The notes: a model not told the origin generated them from the sequence alone. A stretch of 64,000 nt of DNA from Cribrihabitans_A pelagius (GCF_048820915.1 NZ_JBMERR010000011.1:1-64000); one strand, 5' to 3'. Positions 53,462-62,641 are shown, counted from the first letter of the stretch. Translations and numbers: made by a program.

Positions 53462-53495
53462 TGCGCGCGGGGTTCCCGCCGGCCACGATGGCGGC

Positions 53496-54215
53496 ATGAA
53501 AAGCGACCACGGGCACAGCAAGGCGGAGATCGCCAGCCGCCTTGCGGCGGGCGGCGCCGCCGGCGGCGGGCGGCTGCGCGATGCGGTTTACGGCGGCATG
53601 GACGGCGCGGTGACCACCTTTGCCATCGCCGCCGGGGTCGAGGGCGCAGGGCTGGCGCCGTCGGTGGTGATCGTGCTGGGCATCGCCAACGTTCTGGCGG
53701 ACGGGTTTTCCATGGCCGCCGCCAACTACCTCGCCACCAAGGCGGACCGGGACGAGCGGCGGCGGCTCACCGCGGTGGAGCGGCGCCACATCCGCGACTT
53801 CCCCGAAGGCGAGCGCGAGGAGCTGCGCCAGATCCTGCACCAGCTGGGAGTAAGCGGCGCAGCGCTGGAAAGCGCGGTGCGCGCGGTTTCGGCCCGCCCG
53901 GAGAAATGGATCGCGCTGATGCTGACCGGTGAATACGGGCTGCCGCCCGCCGCGCCCGACCCTGTGGCGGCGGCGCTCACCACATTCGTGGCCTTCATGC
54001 TGGCCGGCAGCGTGCCGCTCCTGCCCTTCATGCTGCCGCTGGCCGATCCCTTTCCGGCCGCCGCCGCCGCCACCGGGGCCGTGTTCTTTGCCATCGGCGC
54101 CAGCAAGAGCCGCTGGTCGCTGGCGCGCTGGTACGTCTCGGGGCTTGAGACGCTGCTGATCGGCTCCGGCGCTGCGGCGCTGGCCTATCTGGCGGGCAGC
54201 CTATTGCAGGCCTGA
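53496..54215 (+). CDS. VIT1/CCC1-family iron/manganese transporter
   Basis: 239 aa. A typical first helix segment YGGMDGAVTTFAIAAGVEGA, then LGIANVLADGFSMAAANYLA with the Asp/Met/Ser ion path, a charged cytoplasmic part (EREELRQILHQLGVSG), and three C-terminal helices. VIT1 members export Fe2+ or Mn2+ from the cytosol. Starts at ATG 53496; weak ribosome site, so it may be coupled to the P-type ATPase 44 bp upstream. Confidence 0.82.
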   Translation: MKSDHGHSKAEIASRLAAGGAAGGGRLRDAVYGGMDGAVTTFAIAAGVEGAGLAPSVVIVLGIANVLADGFSMAAANYLATKADRDERRRLTAVERRHIRDFPEGEREELRQILHQLGVSGAALESAVRAVSARPEKWIALMLTGEYGLPPAAPDPVAAALTTFVAFMLAGSVPLLPFMLPLADPFPAAAAATGAVFFAIGASKSRWSLARWYVSGLETLLIGSGAAALAYLAGSLLQA

Positions 54216-54281
54216 TGCGGCGGCAAACCACAGGCGATGCGCCGCGCGGGCGCTAGATTGCAGCCAAAGGGAGCAGAACCC

Positions 54282-55427
54282 ATGTTCGAGAACGCTTTCA
54301 AGATCGCGACCCTGCAGGGGTTTGACATCAAGATCGACCCCAGCTGGGCGCTGATCGCGGCGCTGATCACCTGGAGCCTGTCGACGCAGTATTTCCCCAT
54401 GGTCTACCCGGGTGCCACGGGCGGCGCCTACCTGACGCTGGCGCTGCTGGCGATGGCGGGGTTCTTCGGCTCGCTGATCCTGCACGAGCTGGCGCATTCG
54501 GTGGTGGCGCGCCGCTACGGGGTGGAGATCAAGGGCATCACGCTGTTCATCTTCGGCGGCGTCGCCGAGCTGGGGGCGGAGCCGGAAACCGCCGTGAGCG
54601 AGTTCTGGATCGCCATCGCCGGGCCCTTGATGAGCTTTGCCCTCGCCGCGGGCTTCGGGCTGCTGGCGCAGGCGGGCGGGGCGGGCGCGCCGGAGATGGC
54701 GCTGAATCATGTGCTCTCCTACCTCGCGCTGATCAACCTGGTGCTGGCGGTCTTCAACCTGCTGCCCGCCTTCCCGCTCGACGGCGGCCGCATCCTGCGG
54801 GCCTGGCTCTGGCACCGGGGGCGGGATTTGCTGCAGGCCACCGCCATCGCCGCGCGGACCAGCAGCTACCTCGCCTATGCGCTGATCGCGCTTGGCGTGA
54901 TCGGCCTGTTTTCCGGCAATACGGTGGCGGCGCTCTGGCAGGTGCTGATCGGGCTCTTCGTGCTGGCGGCGGCGCGGGGCACCTATGCGCATCAGCTGCA
55001 GGTCTCCGCCTTCGAGGGCAAGACGGTGGCCGCGATGATGACGCGGGAGGTGGTGCGGGTGGCGCCGGACATGAGCCTTGCCGACACCGTGAACCAGGTC
55101 ATGCTGCCGTCGCGCCACTCCTTCCTGCCGGTGGAGGACGCGGGGGTGCTCTTGGGCTATATCGATTCCGCCACGCTGGCGAAGGTCCCGCGCGAGGAGT
55201 GGCTGCGCACGGCCGTGGGCGATGTCTGCGTGCCGCTGGAGGCGTCGGGCGCGATCCCGCTGGACATGCCGGTGCCGGATCTGATGCGCCGGATCTCCGG
55301 GACCAAGCAGCGCAAGTTCCTGGTTGCCGAGGGGCGCCGCCTCCTGGGGGTGATCACGCTGGCGGATCTGATGAGCTATCTCGCGGTGCTGCAGGAAACC
55401 CGGATGCCGAAGGGCGGGCCGCGCTAG
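54282..55427 (+). CDS. Site-2 protease family M50 metallopeptidase with CBS domains
   Basis: 381 aa intramembrane zinc protease. HELAH (68-72) and FPLDGG (Asp168) are the zinc ligands, in hydrophobic segments (about 50-70 and 105-130). The C-terminal half (about 245-370) has two CBS-type repeats (VAAMMTREVVRVAPDMSLAD, LVAEGRRLLGVITLADLM) that bind adenosine nucleotides. Such rhomboid-like S2P enzymes cut regulators in the membrane. Its stop codon overlaps the convergent FNT gene stop. Confidence 0.85.
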   Translation: MFENAFKIATLQGFDIKIDPSWALIAALITWSLSTQYFPMVYPGATGGAYLTLALLAMAGFFGSLILHELAHSVVARRYGVEIKGITLFIFGGVAELGAEPETAVSEFWIAIAGPLMSFALAAGFGLLAQAGGAGAPEMALNHVLSYLALINLVLAVFNLLPAFPLDGGRILRAWLWHRGRDLLQATAIAARTSSYLAYALIALGVIGLFSGNTVAALWQVLIGLFVLAAARGTYAHQLQVSAFEGKTVAAMMTREVVRVAPDMSLADTVNQVMLPSRHSFLPVEDAGVLLGYIDSATLAKVPREEWLRTAVGDVCVPLEASGAIPLDMPVPDLMRRISGTKQRKFLVAEGRRLLGVITLADLMSYLAVLQETRMPKGGPR

Positions 55428-56236
55428 GGGCGGGGGCGGGGCGCAGGCGCCGCCAGCCGCGAGCCGCCGCGGAAGGCGAACCAGTAGGCCAGCGCCACGC
55501 CGCCCGCGCCGCCCGCGATATTGCCGAGACTCACCCAGAACAGATTGGCCGCCGCAGCGGCCGGCGGCACCGCGGCACCGGCGGCCCAGCCCTGCGGCAG
55601 GAGGTACATGTTGGCCACCGAATGTTCGAGGCCCAGCAGCACAAACGCCGTGACCGGCCACAGCACCGCAAGGATCTTGCCGGCAGCGCTCCTGGCCGCG
55701 AAGGAGAGCCAGACCGCAAGGCACACCAGCCCGTTGCACAGCACCCCGCGCAGGAAGGCCTCGCCCGGCGCCAGCGCCGCCTTGGTTTCGGCCATCGCCA
55801 TGGCAGTGGCGCCCATCGGCCCCTCCAGAAGCCCGGTTCCGGCAAAGGCTGCCGCCAATGCGGCCGCCCCCGCCAGATTGCCGGCATAGACGACAGCCCA
55901 GCAGCGGGTCAGCTGAGCGAGGGTGATCCGGCGGTCGACCGCGGCCATCACCATCAGCACATTGCCGGTGAACAGCTCCGCCCCGCCCACCACCACCAGG
56001 ATCAGCCCGAGCGAGAACACCGCCCCGCCCAGCACCCGCACAGGTCCGGAAACCGGGTCCGCGCCGGTCATGGTCATCGTATAGGCCGCCGCGCCAAAGC
56101 CGATGAAGGCCCCCGCCAGCAGCGCCAGAACAAACATCTGCCGGACCGGCAGCCGCGCCTTGGCAGCCCCTGCCGCCTCCACCCGGGCGGCGATCTCGGC
56201 AGGGGCATAGGCGTCGAAACTGGCGTGGCCGGTCAC
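55424..56236 (-). CDS. Formate/nitrite transporter (FNT) family channel
   Basis: 270 aa pentameric anion channel for formate, nitrite or lactate-like acids. Family traits are LPVRQMFVLALLAGAFIGFG, GGAELFTGNVLMVMAAVDRR, VLCNGLVCLAVWLSFAARSA, GLEHSVANMYLLPQGW and SLGNIAGGAGGVALAYW. I start at the GTG at 56236 (GGGAGAG upstream); a TTG at 56290 inside the Usp gene is less likely. It follows the Usp gene, with FNR-type control expected. Confidence 0.85.
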   Translation of the reverse strand: MTGHASFDAYAPAEIAARVEAAGAAKARLPVRQMFVLALLAGAFIGFGAAAYTMTMTGADPVSGPVRVLGGAVFSLGLILVVVGGAELFTGNVLMVMAAVDRRITLAQLTRCWAVVYAGNLAGAAALAAAFAGTGLLEGPMGATAMAMAETKAALAPGEAFLRGVLCNGLVCLAVWLSFAARSAAGKILAVLWPVTAFVLLGLEHSVANMYLLPQGWAAGAAVPPAAAAANLFWVSLGNIAGGAGGVALAYWFAFRGGSRLAAPAPRPRP

Positions 56237-56279
56237 CTGCTCTCTCCCGTCTTGTGCCGGGTCCGGAGCACCGGCCGGC

Positions 56280-57125
56280 TCAATGGGCAAACAGCACGGG
56301 AATGTCGTGCTGCTCCATCATCGTGCGGGTGGTGCCGCCAAACACCGCCTCGCGCAGGCGGGAGTGGCCATAGGCCCCCATCACCACCATCTCCGCGCCG
56401 CATTCCGCCGCGCGCTCGGCGATGCAGCGGCCGATCTCATGCCCGCCGCTCGGGTATTGCGACACCGTCACGGTGCAGCCGTGATGGCTGAGCCAGCCCG
56501 CAAGGTCCGTGCCGGGGTCCTCGCCGTCGCGATCCGTCGACATCTCCGGGTCGAAGCAGCCGATCACCACCTCGTGCGCCTGCAGGAAATAGGGCAGCGC
56601 CGCATGGGCCGCGCGCGCCGCGGCGAGGCTGCTGTTCCAGGCGAGGAAGATGCGCTCGTAAGGCACCAGCGGGTCGCCGTTCACCATCAGCGGCACCGGC
56701 GAGTTGAACAGGATGCCGTGCGAGGCCTCGCGGAACAGGTCGGCATCGGCACGAAGCCCGTCCGCCGCCTGCGCCACGTCGCAGGAGGCCGCGCGCTGCG
56801 CTGCATAAAGCCGGATGTCCGCGCCCGAGGCGACCGCATACTGGACGTCGCCCGCGCAGCCCGCCTGCGCCAGCAGGGCTTCGATCTCCGCGGCGCGCCC
56901 GGCGGCGGCGCTGCGCGTTTCGCGCAGGAGGTCGGGCCAGTTGTCGGGCAGCACCACGCCGCCCATCGCCGCGCCGCCGTAGACGAAGCTTGGCAGGCCG
57001 GGCAGCGTGTCCAGCAGCAGGCAGGCCAGATGCGCCTCCCCGCCGCGGGCGTTCTCGGCGGCGGCGCTGACTGCGGCGCCGGGTGTCTCGGGGGTGAGCA
57101 CGAAAAGCGAAGTTCTGCGTTGCAT
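56280..57125 (-). CDS. Universal stress protein (tandem Usp domains)
   Basis: 281 aa. C-domain nucleotide motif MGAYGHSRLREAVFGGTTRT, then DIPVLFAH; the N-domain is weaker. Starts at 57125 with GGAGG 5 bp upstream. It forms a leftward pair with the FNT gene and is divergent from a Lon-like protease, with an FNR box between. It probably responds to anaerobiosis or stasis. Confidence 0.85.
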   Translation of the reverse strand: MQRRTSLFVLTPETPGAAVSAAAENARGGEAHLACLLLDTLPGLPSFVYGGAAMGGVVLPDNWPDLLRETRSAAAGRAAEIEALLAQAGCAGDVQYAVASGADIRLYAAQRAASCDVAQAADGLRADADLFREASHGILFNSPVPLMVNGDPLVPYERIFLAWNSSLAAARAAHAALPYFLQAHEVVIGCFDPEMSTDRDGEDPGTDLAGWLSHHGCTVTVSQYPSGGHEIGRCIAERAAECGAEMVVMGAYGHSRLREAVFGGTTRTMMEQHDIPVLFAH

Positions 57126-57203
57126 AGGAGCCTCCTGCCAGCGGGTTGCGGCGGGCGTCCTGCCTGCCGCCTTGCCAGTAGAGCAGCCTGGCCGCGCGGC
57201 GCC

Positions 57204-57217
57204 ATGATCCGGATCAA
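57204..57217. promoter_or_regulatory. FNR-type box between Usp and Lon-like genes
   Basis: ATGAT-CCGG-ATCAA matches 9 of 10 positions of TTGAT-N4-ATCAA. It lies 79 bp upstream of the usp start and 102 bp upstream of the Lon-like start, so it could serve both directions. Confidence 0.55.
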
Positions 57218-57318
57218 TCCGAAAGCGCCGCCGCCGTGGCAAACTGAAGCGGCAGCGGGCGGCGGCGCGAGCAGGGGACTCCGCACCTCCGCCGCCCCTT
57301 CGGCCACGGGAGAGCTCA

Positions 57319-59754
57319 ATGGCAGACCACCTCGGACCCGCGCCCCTGACCGCGGAGCAGCTGCAGCCCGCGCTGCCCGCCGGGGCGCTGCGCTTTACCC
57401 TGACGGACGAGCTGGACGCCGCCGCCGGCTGGCTGGGCCAGGACCGGGCGGTCGATGCGATCCGGATGGCGGCCCTGGTCCCGCATGAGGATTTCCACGT
57501 CTTCGTCCTGGGGGAGCCCGGCAGCGGCCGCCATGCGATTGCCCATTCGATCCTCGAAACCATCGCTCGGGACCGGCCCGGCGCCGGCGACTGGGTCTAT
57601 GTCAACAACTTCGAGATGCCGCACAAGCCGGCCGCCATCCGCCTGCCCGCGGGCGATGCCTGCCGCCTGCGCCGGATGATGGAGGCGCTGGTGGACGATC
57701 TGGCCGGCCAGATCCCGGCGCTGTTCGACTCCGAGGACTACCAGGCCCGGCGCCGCACAATGGAGGAGGCGTTCGCCGCCGAGCATGAAAGCGGGATGGC
57801 GGCGGTGTTCGAGGCCGCGCGGAAGGCAAATGTCGCCATCATGCGCACACCCGCCGGGTTCAGCTTTGCCGGGCTGCGCGACGGCAACGTGCTGTCGCAG
57901 GAGGAGTTCGACGCGCTGAGCGCGGAGGAGCGCAAAGCGCTGGAAGACGCGATCGAGGCGATCCAGAAGCAGATCTCGGAGGTGCTGACATCGGTGCCGA
58001 AACGCGAGAAGGAGCACCGGCGGCAGGTGGAACAGCTGAACGCCCAGCTGGCCTCCCGCGGGGTGGAGGAGGCGATCCGCGAGGTGCAGGAGGCCTTCGC
58101 CGGTGAGGCGGCGGTGCTGCGCTATCTGGACGCCGTGCGCAGCGATCTCATCAAGCACGCCGAGTTGTTCCTGAAAACCGGCAGCGAAGAGAGCGCGGGG
58201 CCGTTCCCGGGGGCTACCGGCCGCCATTTCGAAGAGCCCCAGTTCCAGCGCTACCGCGTCAACGTGATGGTGACGAACGGCGGCGGCACCCCTGGCGCAC
58301 CCGTCGTCAAGGAAGAGCTGCCGAGCCTGCCGAACCTGATCGGGCGCATCGAATATGCCTCCGAACAGGGCGCGCTGGTCACCGATTTCACGATGATCAG
58401 ACCGGGTGCGCTGCACCGCGCGAACGGCGGCTACCTGGTGCTCGACGTGCGCCAGGTGCTGAGCGAGCCCCTGGCCTGGGACGCCCTGAAACGCTGCCTC
58501 AGGACCGGGCAGATCGCGATCTACTCCCCCGGCGAGCGGCTGAGCCTGGTTTCCACCGTGTCGCTGGAGCCCGATCCGGTGCCGCTCAGCGTGCGGGTCG
58601 TGCTGATCGGCGAGCGGATGCACTACTACCTGCTGTCGGCGCTGGACCCGGATTTCCTCCAGCTGTTCAAGCTGGAGGCCGATTTCGACGACCATCTGCC
58701 GCTCACCGGCGCGGAGGCGGCGGACGCTTACGCGCAGGTGATCGCCGCGCTGGTGCGGCGCGCCGGAACCCGGCCGCTGGACCGGCCCGCGGTGGAGCGG
58801 CTCTTGCGCGAAAGCATGCGCATGGCGGGCGATGCGGAGCGGCTGTCGCTGAATTTCAGCCGCCTCTCCGACCTGTTGCGCGAGGCCGAATACTGGGCCG
58901 GGGACGGCAGGACCCCGCATATCGGCGCGGAGCATATCGAAAAGGCGGTGGCGGAGAAGGAGCGCCGGGCCGGCCGGGTGCAGGCGCTTGGCCTGGAGGC
59001 GATCCGCCGCGGCACGGTGATGATCGGCACCGAAGGGGCGCGCGTGGGCCAGATCAATGCGCTCTCGGTGCTGCAGATCGGCGGCTACAGCTTCGGCAAG
59101 CCGTCGCGGCTCACCGCCCGCACCCGCCCCGGCTCCGGCAAGCTGGTGGACATCGAGCGCGAGACCGAACTGGGCGGGCCGATCCATTCCAAGGGGATGC
59201 TGATCCTGCAGGGCTACCTCGCCGCGACCTATGCCACCAAGGCGCCCTTGTCGCTCTGGGCCAGCCTGGTGTTCGAGCAGAGCTATGGCGGGGTGGAAGG
59301 CGACAGCGCCTCCGCGGCGGAGCTGATCGCGCTGCTTTCCGCGCTGGCGGAGGTGCCGCTGGACCAGTCCTTTGCGATCACCGGGTCGGTCAACCAGTTT
59401 GGCGACATCCAGGCAATCGGCGGGGTGAACCAGAAGATCGAGGGCTTCTTCGACCTCTGCGCGGCGCGCGGCCTGACCGGCCGCCAGGGGGTGCTGATCC
59501 CGGCTGCCAACACCCGCCACCTGATGCTGCGCCAGCGCGTGGCGGATGCGGCGCGGCAGGGCCGCTTCCGGGTCGTTCCGATGGCCACGGTCAGCGACGG
59601 GATCGAGGTGCTGACCGGGCTGGAAGCCGGGGTGCGCGGCGCCGGCGGGGCCTTTCCCGAAGCCAGCCTGAACCGCCTGGTGGAAGACCGGCTGACAGCC
59701 TTTGCCGGCATCCGCAAGGCTTTTGCGAGGGAGGCCGGACATGACGCAGGCTGA
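57319..59754 (+). CDS. Lon-like ATP-dependent protease (COG1067 type)
   Basis: 811 aa. An N-terminal AAA-like domain carries a Walker A variant GEPGSGRH (65-72) with Arg in place of Lys, followed by helices with a charged coiled coil (about 195-245, LSAEERKALEDAIEAIQKQI). A C-terminal Lon peptidase domain has the Ser663-Lys706 dyad (EGDSASAAE, VNQKIEG), 43 residues apart as in E. coli Lon. It lacks the N-terminal Lon substrate domain, as in LonB-like enzymes. Likely a stress protease under FNR control. Confidence 0.87.
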   Translation: MADHLGPAPLTAEQLQPALPAGALRFTLTDELDAAAGWLGQDRAVDAIRMAALVPHEDFHVFVLGEPGSGRHAIAHSILETIARDRPGAGDWVYVNNFEMPHKPAAIRLPAGDACRLRRMMEALVDDLAGQIPALFDSEDYQARRRTMEEAFAAEHESGMAAVFEAARKANVAIMRTPAGFSFAGLRDGNVLSQEEFDALSAEERKALEDAIEAIQKQISEVLTSVPKREKEHRRQVEQLNAQLASRGVEEAIREVQEAFAGEAAVLRYLDAVRSDLIKHAELFLKTGSEESAGPFPGATGRHFEEPQFQRYRVNVMVTNGGGTPGAPVVKEELPSLPNLIGRIEYASEQGALVTDFTMIRPGALHRANGGYLVLDVRQVLSEPLAWDALKRCLRTGQIAIYSPGERLSLVSTVSLEPDPVPLSVRVVLIGERMHYYLLSALDPDFLQLFKLEADFDDHLPLTGAEAADAYAQVIAALVRRAGTRPLDRPAVERLLRESMRMAGDAERLSLNFSRLSDLLREAEYWAGDGRTPHIGAEHIEKAVAEKERRAGRVQALGLEAIRRGTVMIGTEGARVGQINALSVLQIGGYSFGKPSRLTARTRPGSGKLVDIERETELGGPIHSKGMLILQGYLAATYATKAPLSLWASLVFEQSYGGVEGDSASAAELIALLSALAEVPLDQSFAITGSVNQFGDIQAIGGVNQKIEGFFDLCAARGLTGRQGVLIPAANTRHLMLRQRVADAARQGRFRVVPMATVSDGIEVLTGLEAGVRGAGGAFPEASLNRLVEDRLTAFAGIRKAFAREAGHDAG

Positions 59755-60484
59755 TACCGGCGGCGGCGGCGCGGCCGGGCGCGCCCGGGTGATCCTGGGG
59801 GCCAGCTGCTACCCCGATGCCGAGGCCGCCCTGGCGCTGGCGATGGAGCTTGCCCGCAACCTCGGGGCGGAGCTGCAAGGCGTCTTCGTGCGGGAAACCG
59901 CGGTGCTGGCCGCCACCTACTCCTATGCCCGCGTGGTGACCTACTCCGGCCGGCAGGAAGCCGGGCTGAACGCGGCGGCGATGGCGCGTGCGCTGCAAGC
60001 GGATGCCAGGCGGTTCGAGGGTTTGCTGGCCCGCCGGACCCGGGCTGCGGCGCTGAACAGCTCCTTCCGCGAGGCCGAGGGCCATCTGCAGGACGCGCTG
60101 AGCCAGACGGCGCGGGCGGGCGACCTTCTGGTGCTCGGGTACAAGCCGGTGCTGCGCGCGGCCGGCTGCCTGGCGCTGATCCTGGCGGAAGGGCAGGCGG
60201 TGCCGGACTATGCCGTCCGGCTGGCACGAAAGGCGGGCAAGCCGCTGGTCGTGCTGGTCGCCTGCACCGGCGCGGCCGGGGCCCCGCAAGGCGCGGTGCC
60301 GCAGACCGCAGGCGGCAGCGCCATCGAGACCAGGCGCTGCACCCCGCCCGGCACCCTGCTCAGGCATCTGGAGCACATGAGCCCTGCCGCCGTCCTCATC
60401 GCGGCACCGCTCGCGGGCCTGCCCTCCATCGCCCGCATCCAGGATGCGGCGCGCTGCCCGGTTGTCATCCAGTGCGAGGGATGA
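59741..60484 (+). CDS. Usp-like protein coupled to the Lon-like protease
   Basis: 247 aa starting MTQADTGGGGAAG and overlapping the protease gene by 14 bp. RVILGASCYPDAEAALALAM, NLGAELQGVFVRETAVLAAT and DLLVLGYKPVL resemble the HUP/Usp fold; the C-half is diverged and the ATP motif is not clear. Strong coupling to the protease suggests a partner or adaptor. Confidence 0.6.
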   Translation: MTQADTGGGGAAGRARVILGASCYPDAEAALALAMELARNLGAELQGVFVRETAVLAATYSYARVVTYSGRQEAGLNAAAMARALQADARRFEGLLARRTRAAALNSSFREAEGHLQDALSQTARAGDLLVLGYKPVLRAAGCLALILAEGQAVPDYAVRLARKAGKPLVVLVACTGAAGAPQGAVPQTAGGSAIETRRCTPPGTLLRHLEHMSPAAVLIAAPLAGLPSIARIQDAARCPVVIQCEG

Positions 60485-60502
60485 CGTCCCGGGCGGGCGC
60501 GA

Positions 60503-60516
60503 TTGATGCAAATCAT
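60503..60516. promoter_or_regulatory. FNR-type box
   Basis: TTGAT-GCAA-ATCAT, 9 of 10 FNR positions, 115 bp before the start of the hypothetical gene at 60632 and 18 bp after the Usp-like stop. Confidence 0.5.
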
Positions 60517-60631
60517 TCCGCTCCGCCGCGGCCAAGCTAGACTGATGCCATCGCGCTCCCTGCAGGGCGCGGCGGCGCCTCAACCACAGACGTTCTCACA
60601 GACGATCTCACAGACAACGGGGAAGATGGCC

Positions 60632-61003
60632 ATGACAGACCCTGAACTGGACGTCCTGATCGGCGCGCTGGAAAGCCGCACCGATCTGACCGTCGCGGAT
60701 TTCGACAGCGTGCTGCATGCGCTTGCCTATCTGAGGCCGCAGGCGGTGCCCGCGGGCGGGCAGGCGGCAAACCGGATCGGCACCGCCGACGGCGCCATGG
60801 AGGTGGCCGACAAGGCCTTTCCCGACTGGACCGTCCGCATCCGCGGCCGCGCCTATGGCAAGCACGGCGAGTGGCACTGCTCCCTGTCCGAAAACGACAG
60901 CCGCGACAGCGATGCGGCGATCGGGACCGGCGAGGCGCCGGTGCTGGCGCAGTCCATCCTGGCCGCTGTCCTGCGGTTGTCGATGATCCTGAAAACGGAT
61001 TGA
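60632..61003 (+). CDS. Hypothetical protein, 123 aa
   Basis: Starts MTDPELDVLIGALESRTDL with GGGGA 8 bp upstream. N-terminal helical part, a central beta-rich stretch (WTVRIRGRAYGKHGEWHCSL) and a C-terminal helix (LAQSILAAVLRLSMILKTD). No family recognised. It is preceded by an FNR-type box and lies among stress genes. Confidence 0.6.
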   Translation: MTDPELDVLIGALESRTDLTVADFDSVLHALAYLRPQAVPAGGQAANRIGTADGAMEVADKAFPDWTVRIRGRAYGKHGEWHCSLSENDSRDSDAAIGTGEAPVLAQSILAAVLRLSMILKTD

Positions 61004-61452
61004 ACCGGCCTCTCCCGGCCGGGTCCGGGGTCCGGCAGGGCTTTGCGGCGGTCGGCGGGACCACGGCAGAGCATTTCCGCTGCAGCGTGACGGGCGGGGA
61101 GATGACCGCGGCGGGTGGCGCGCTGCTGCGGTGCGCGGCTGCATGGTGCCGGGCCGGGCGCGGGCCCGTTGCGCGGGCTGCGGCCCCGGCCGCGGATCAT
61201 CTAGGTGGCCTTGCCGCCCGGCCGTTTCTCCAGGATCGGGGCCATCCCGGAATCGCCGGGGGAAAGGTTTGAAGACCGGGTCTCCGGCCGGGTCCAGCTC
61301 CCTTGCACCATTTTTTCGCCGGGGCCCCAGGCGCGACGGAGATCCGGCGGCCAACGGCCCGCGCGGGTCGTCTGATCTGCATCAACCATGGCAGGCGGGC
61401 GGGCTGGTAGGCTGGCGCCATTGGCTGTCTCGCAGAAGGAAAGGGCCCCGTC
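61004..61452. other. Intergenic, 449 bp
   Basis: G+C-rich gap between the hypothetical gene and the GerW-like gene. Apart from an FNR-type box at 61372-61385 I see no gene, RNA or repeat. Open frames across it lack family features. Confidence 0.5.
61372..61385. promoter_or_regulatory. FNR-type box before the GerW-like gene
   Basis: CTGAT-CTGC-ATCAA, 9 of 10 FNR positions, 67 bp before the ATG at 61453, a distance that suits an activator at about -41.5. Confidence 0.5.
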
Positions 61453-61803
61453 ATGGAAAACGTCGAACGTCTGCTGAAGAACACGGTGGAAGAGCTCGAC
61501 CGGCTCTTGAACGCCAAGAACGTGCTTGGCGATCCGATCGAGAAGGGCGCCGCGACGGTCATTCCCATCGTCAGTTACGGTTTCGGCTTCGGCGCGGGCG
61601 GGGGTGCCGATGCCAAGGCGGGCCAGGGTGCGGGCGCCGGGGCCGGAGGCGGGATCAAGCCGCTGGGGGCGATCATCATCGACGAGCGCGGGGCCCGGGT
61701 GGAATCGGTGCACGGCGCGATGACGGCGCTTGCGGAGGTCTTGGGGGACGCGGCCGGCAAGGCCTTGGGGACCGCCGCCAGGGGCCGCCAGGAGCAGGGC
61801 TGA
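61453..61803 (+). CDS. GerW (YtfJ)-family protein
   Basis: 116 aa. The family pattern is clear: MENVERLLKNTVEELDRLLN, KNVLGDPIEKGAATVIPIVS, YGFGFGAGGG and GIKPLGAIIIDERGARVES. GerW/YtfJ is known from Bacillus spores, but homologues occur in non-sporulating bacteria with unknown role. The downstream gene is DUF2953-like, the same pairing (ytfI-ytfJ) as in Bacillus. Same-strand unit of three genes after an FNR-type box. Confidence 0.8.
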   Translation: MENVERLLKNTVEELDRLLNAKNVLGDPIEKGAATVIPIVSYGFGFGAGGGADAKAGQGAGAGAGGGIKPLGAIIIDERGARVESVHGAMTALAEVLGDAAGKALGTAARGRQEQG

Positions 61804-61805
61804 AC

Positions 61806-62357
61806 ATGGCGGCCGTGGTGCTCACCGGCGGGCTGGCGCTGCTGGCCGGCCTCTGCGGGCTGGTGCTTTTCTCGCCGCTGCACCTCAGTCTGGTGCTGCA
61901 AAAGGAGACCGGGCTCGCCTTTGAGGCCGCGATCCGGCCCTGCGGCGGCTTCGGCCCGCGGATTACGCTGCGGCGGCGTGCAAAGCCGCCCGGGACCGGG
62001 AAGCCTGCGCGCAGACCGCGAAAGAGGCGCGGCGGGCGGCAGGCCAGGCCGCTGCGGCTGGCGGCCGCGGCGCTGCGGCTGGCGGCGGAGATCCTGCGCC
62101 GGGTTCACATCCGCAGGCTGGTTGCCCAAGGCACCTTCGGAACCGGCGATCCGGCGGAGACGGGCCAGCTGTTCGGCCTGCTCGCGCCGTTGATCCACGC
62201 GCCCGCGCCATGCCGCAGGCTGCGGCTGGAGGTCGAGCCGGATTTTGCCCGGGCGTCGCTCTCCGGCCGGGCCGAGCTGGATCTGTCAGTGGTGCCGGCC
62301 GCGCTGCTGCTGCCCGCGGCGCGCTTTGGCTGGCGGGCGTTCGGGCCGGTCCGGTGA
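61806..62357 (+). CDS. DUF2953-like membrane-anchored protein
   Basis: 183 aa. A single N-terminal helix (about 2-22, AAVVLTGGLALLAGLCGLVL, then FSPLHLSLVL) is followed by a basic linker (residues about 55-78) and a C-terminal domain with FGTGDPAETGQLFGLLAPLI and LEVEPDFARASLSGRAELDL, matching the DUF2953 pattern. It starts 2 bp after the GerW-like gene, and its stop overlaps the next start. Confidence 0.65.
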   Translation: MAAVVLTGGLALLAGLCGLVLFSPLHLSLVLQKETGLAFEAAIRPCGGFGPRITLRRRAKPPGTGKPARRPRKRRGGRQARPLRLAAAALRLAAEILRRVHIRRLVAQGTFGTGDPAETGQLFGLLAPLIHAPAPCRRLRLEVEPDFARASLSGRAELDLSVVPAALLLPAARFGWRAFGPVR

Positions 62358-62641
62358 GCTGGGTTGTCGATCCGCCCGTGCGCGCAGGCTCCCGGGTCTT
62401 CGCGGCGGTCTCGCGGGTGTCCCTGTGCCGCCACGCCGGGGCGGGCCGCCTGGCCTGCAGCGGCGGGAAACGCCCGCTCCTGATCCTCGAGTTTCAGGAC
62501 GGCGCTGTGAGAGGCTTCGGACCGGACGGGCGCAGCTATACCGCGGCAGAGGCCGGGGCGCTGTTCCCGCAGGCCGTCGCCCGGGCGCGGGCGCTGCTGG
62601 AGAAACAGCCAGGCCCGGACCGCCCGCCGCCGCCCCGCTGA
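62354..62641 (+). CDS. Hypothetical protein, 95 aa
   Basis: GTG start at 62354 overlapping the DUF2953 stop as GTGA. Starts MSWVVDPPVRAGSRVFAAVS (GTG read as Met), with a beta-rich centre (LLILEFQDGAVRGFGPDGRS) and a helix. No family recognised; conserved position behind GerW and DUF2953 would support a shared function. Confidence 0.55.
   Translation: MSWVVDPPVRAGSRVFAAVSRVSLCRHAGAGRLACSGGKRPLLILEFQDGAVRGFGPDGRSYTAAEAGALFPQAVARARALLEKQPGPDRPPPPR

Noticed and set aside
57316..59742. Long minus-strand frame opposite the Lon-like protease
   Set aside because: Same shadow effect; the plus strand has the Lon Ser-Lys dyad.
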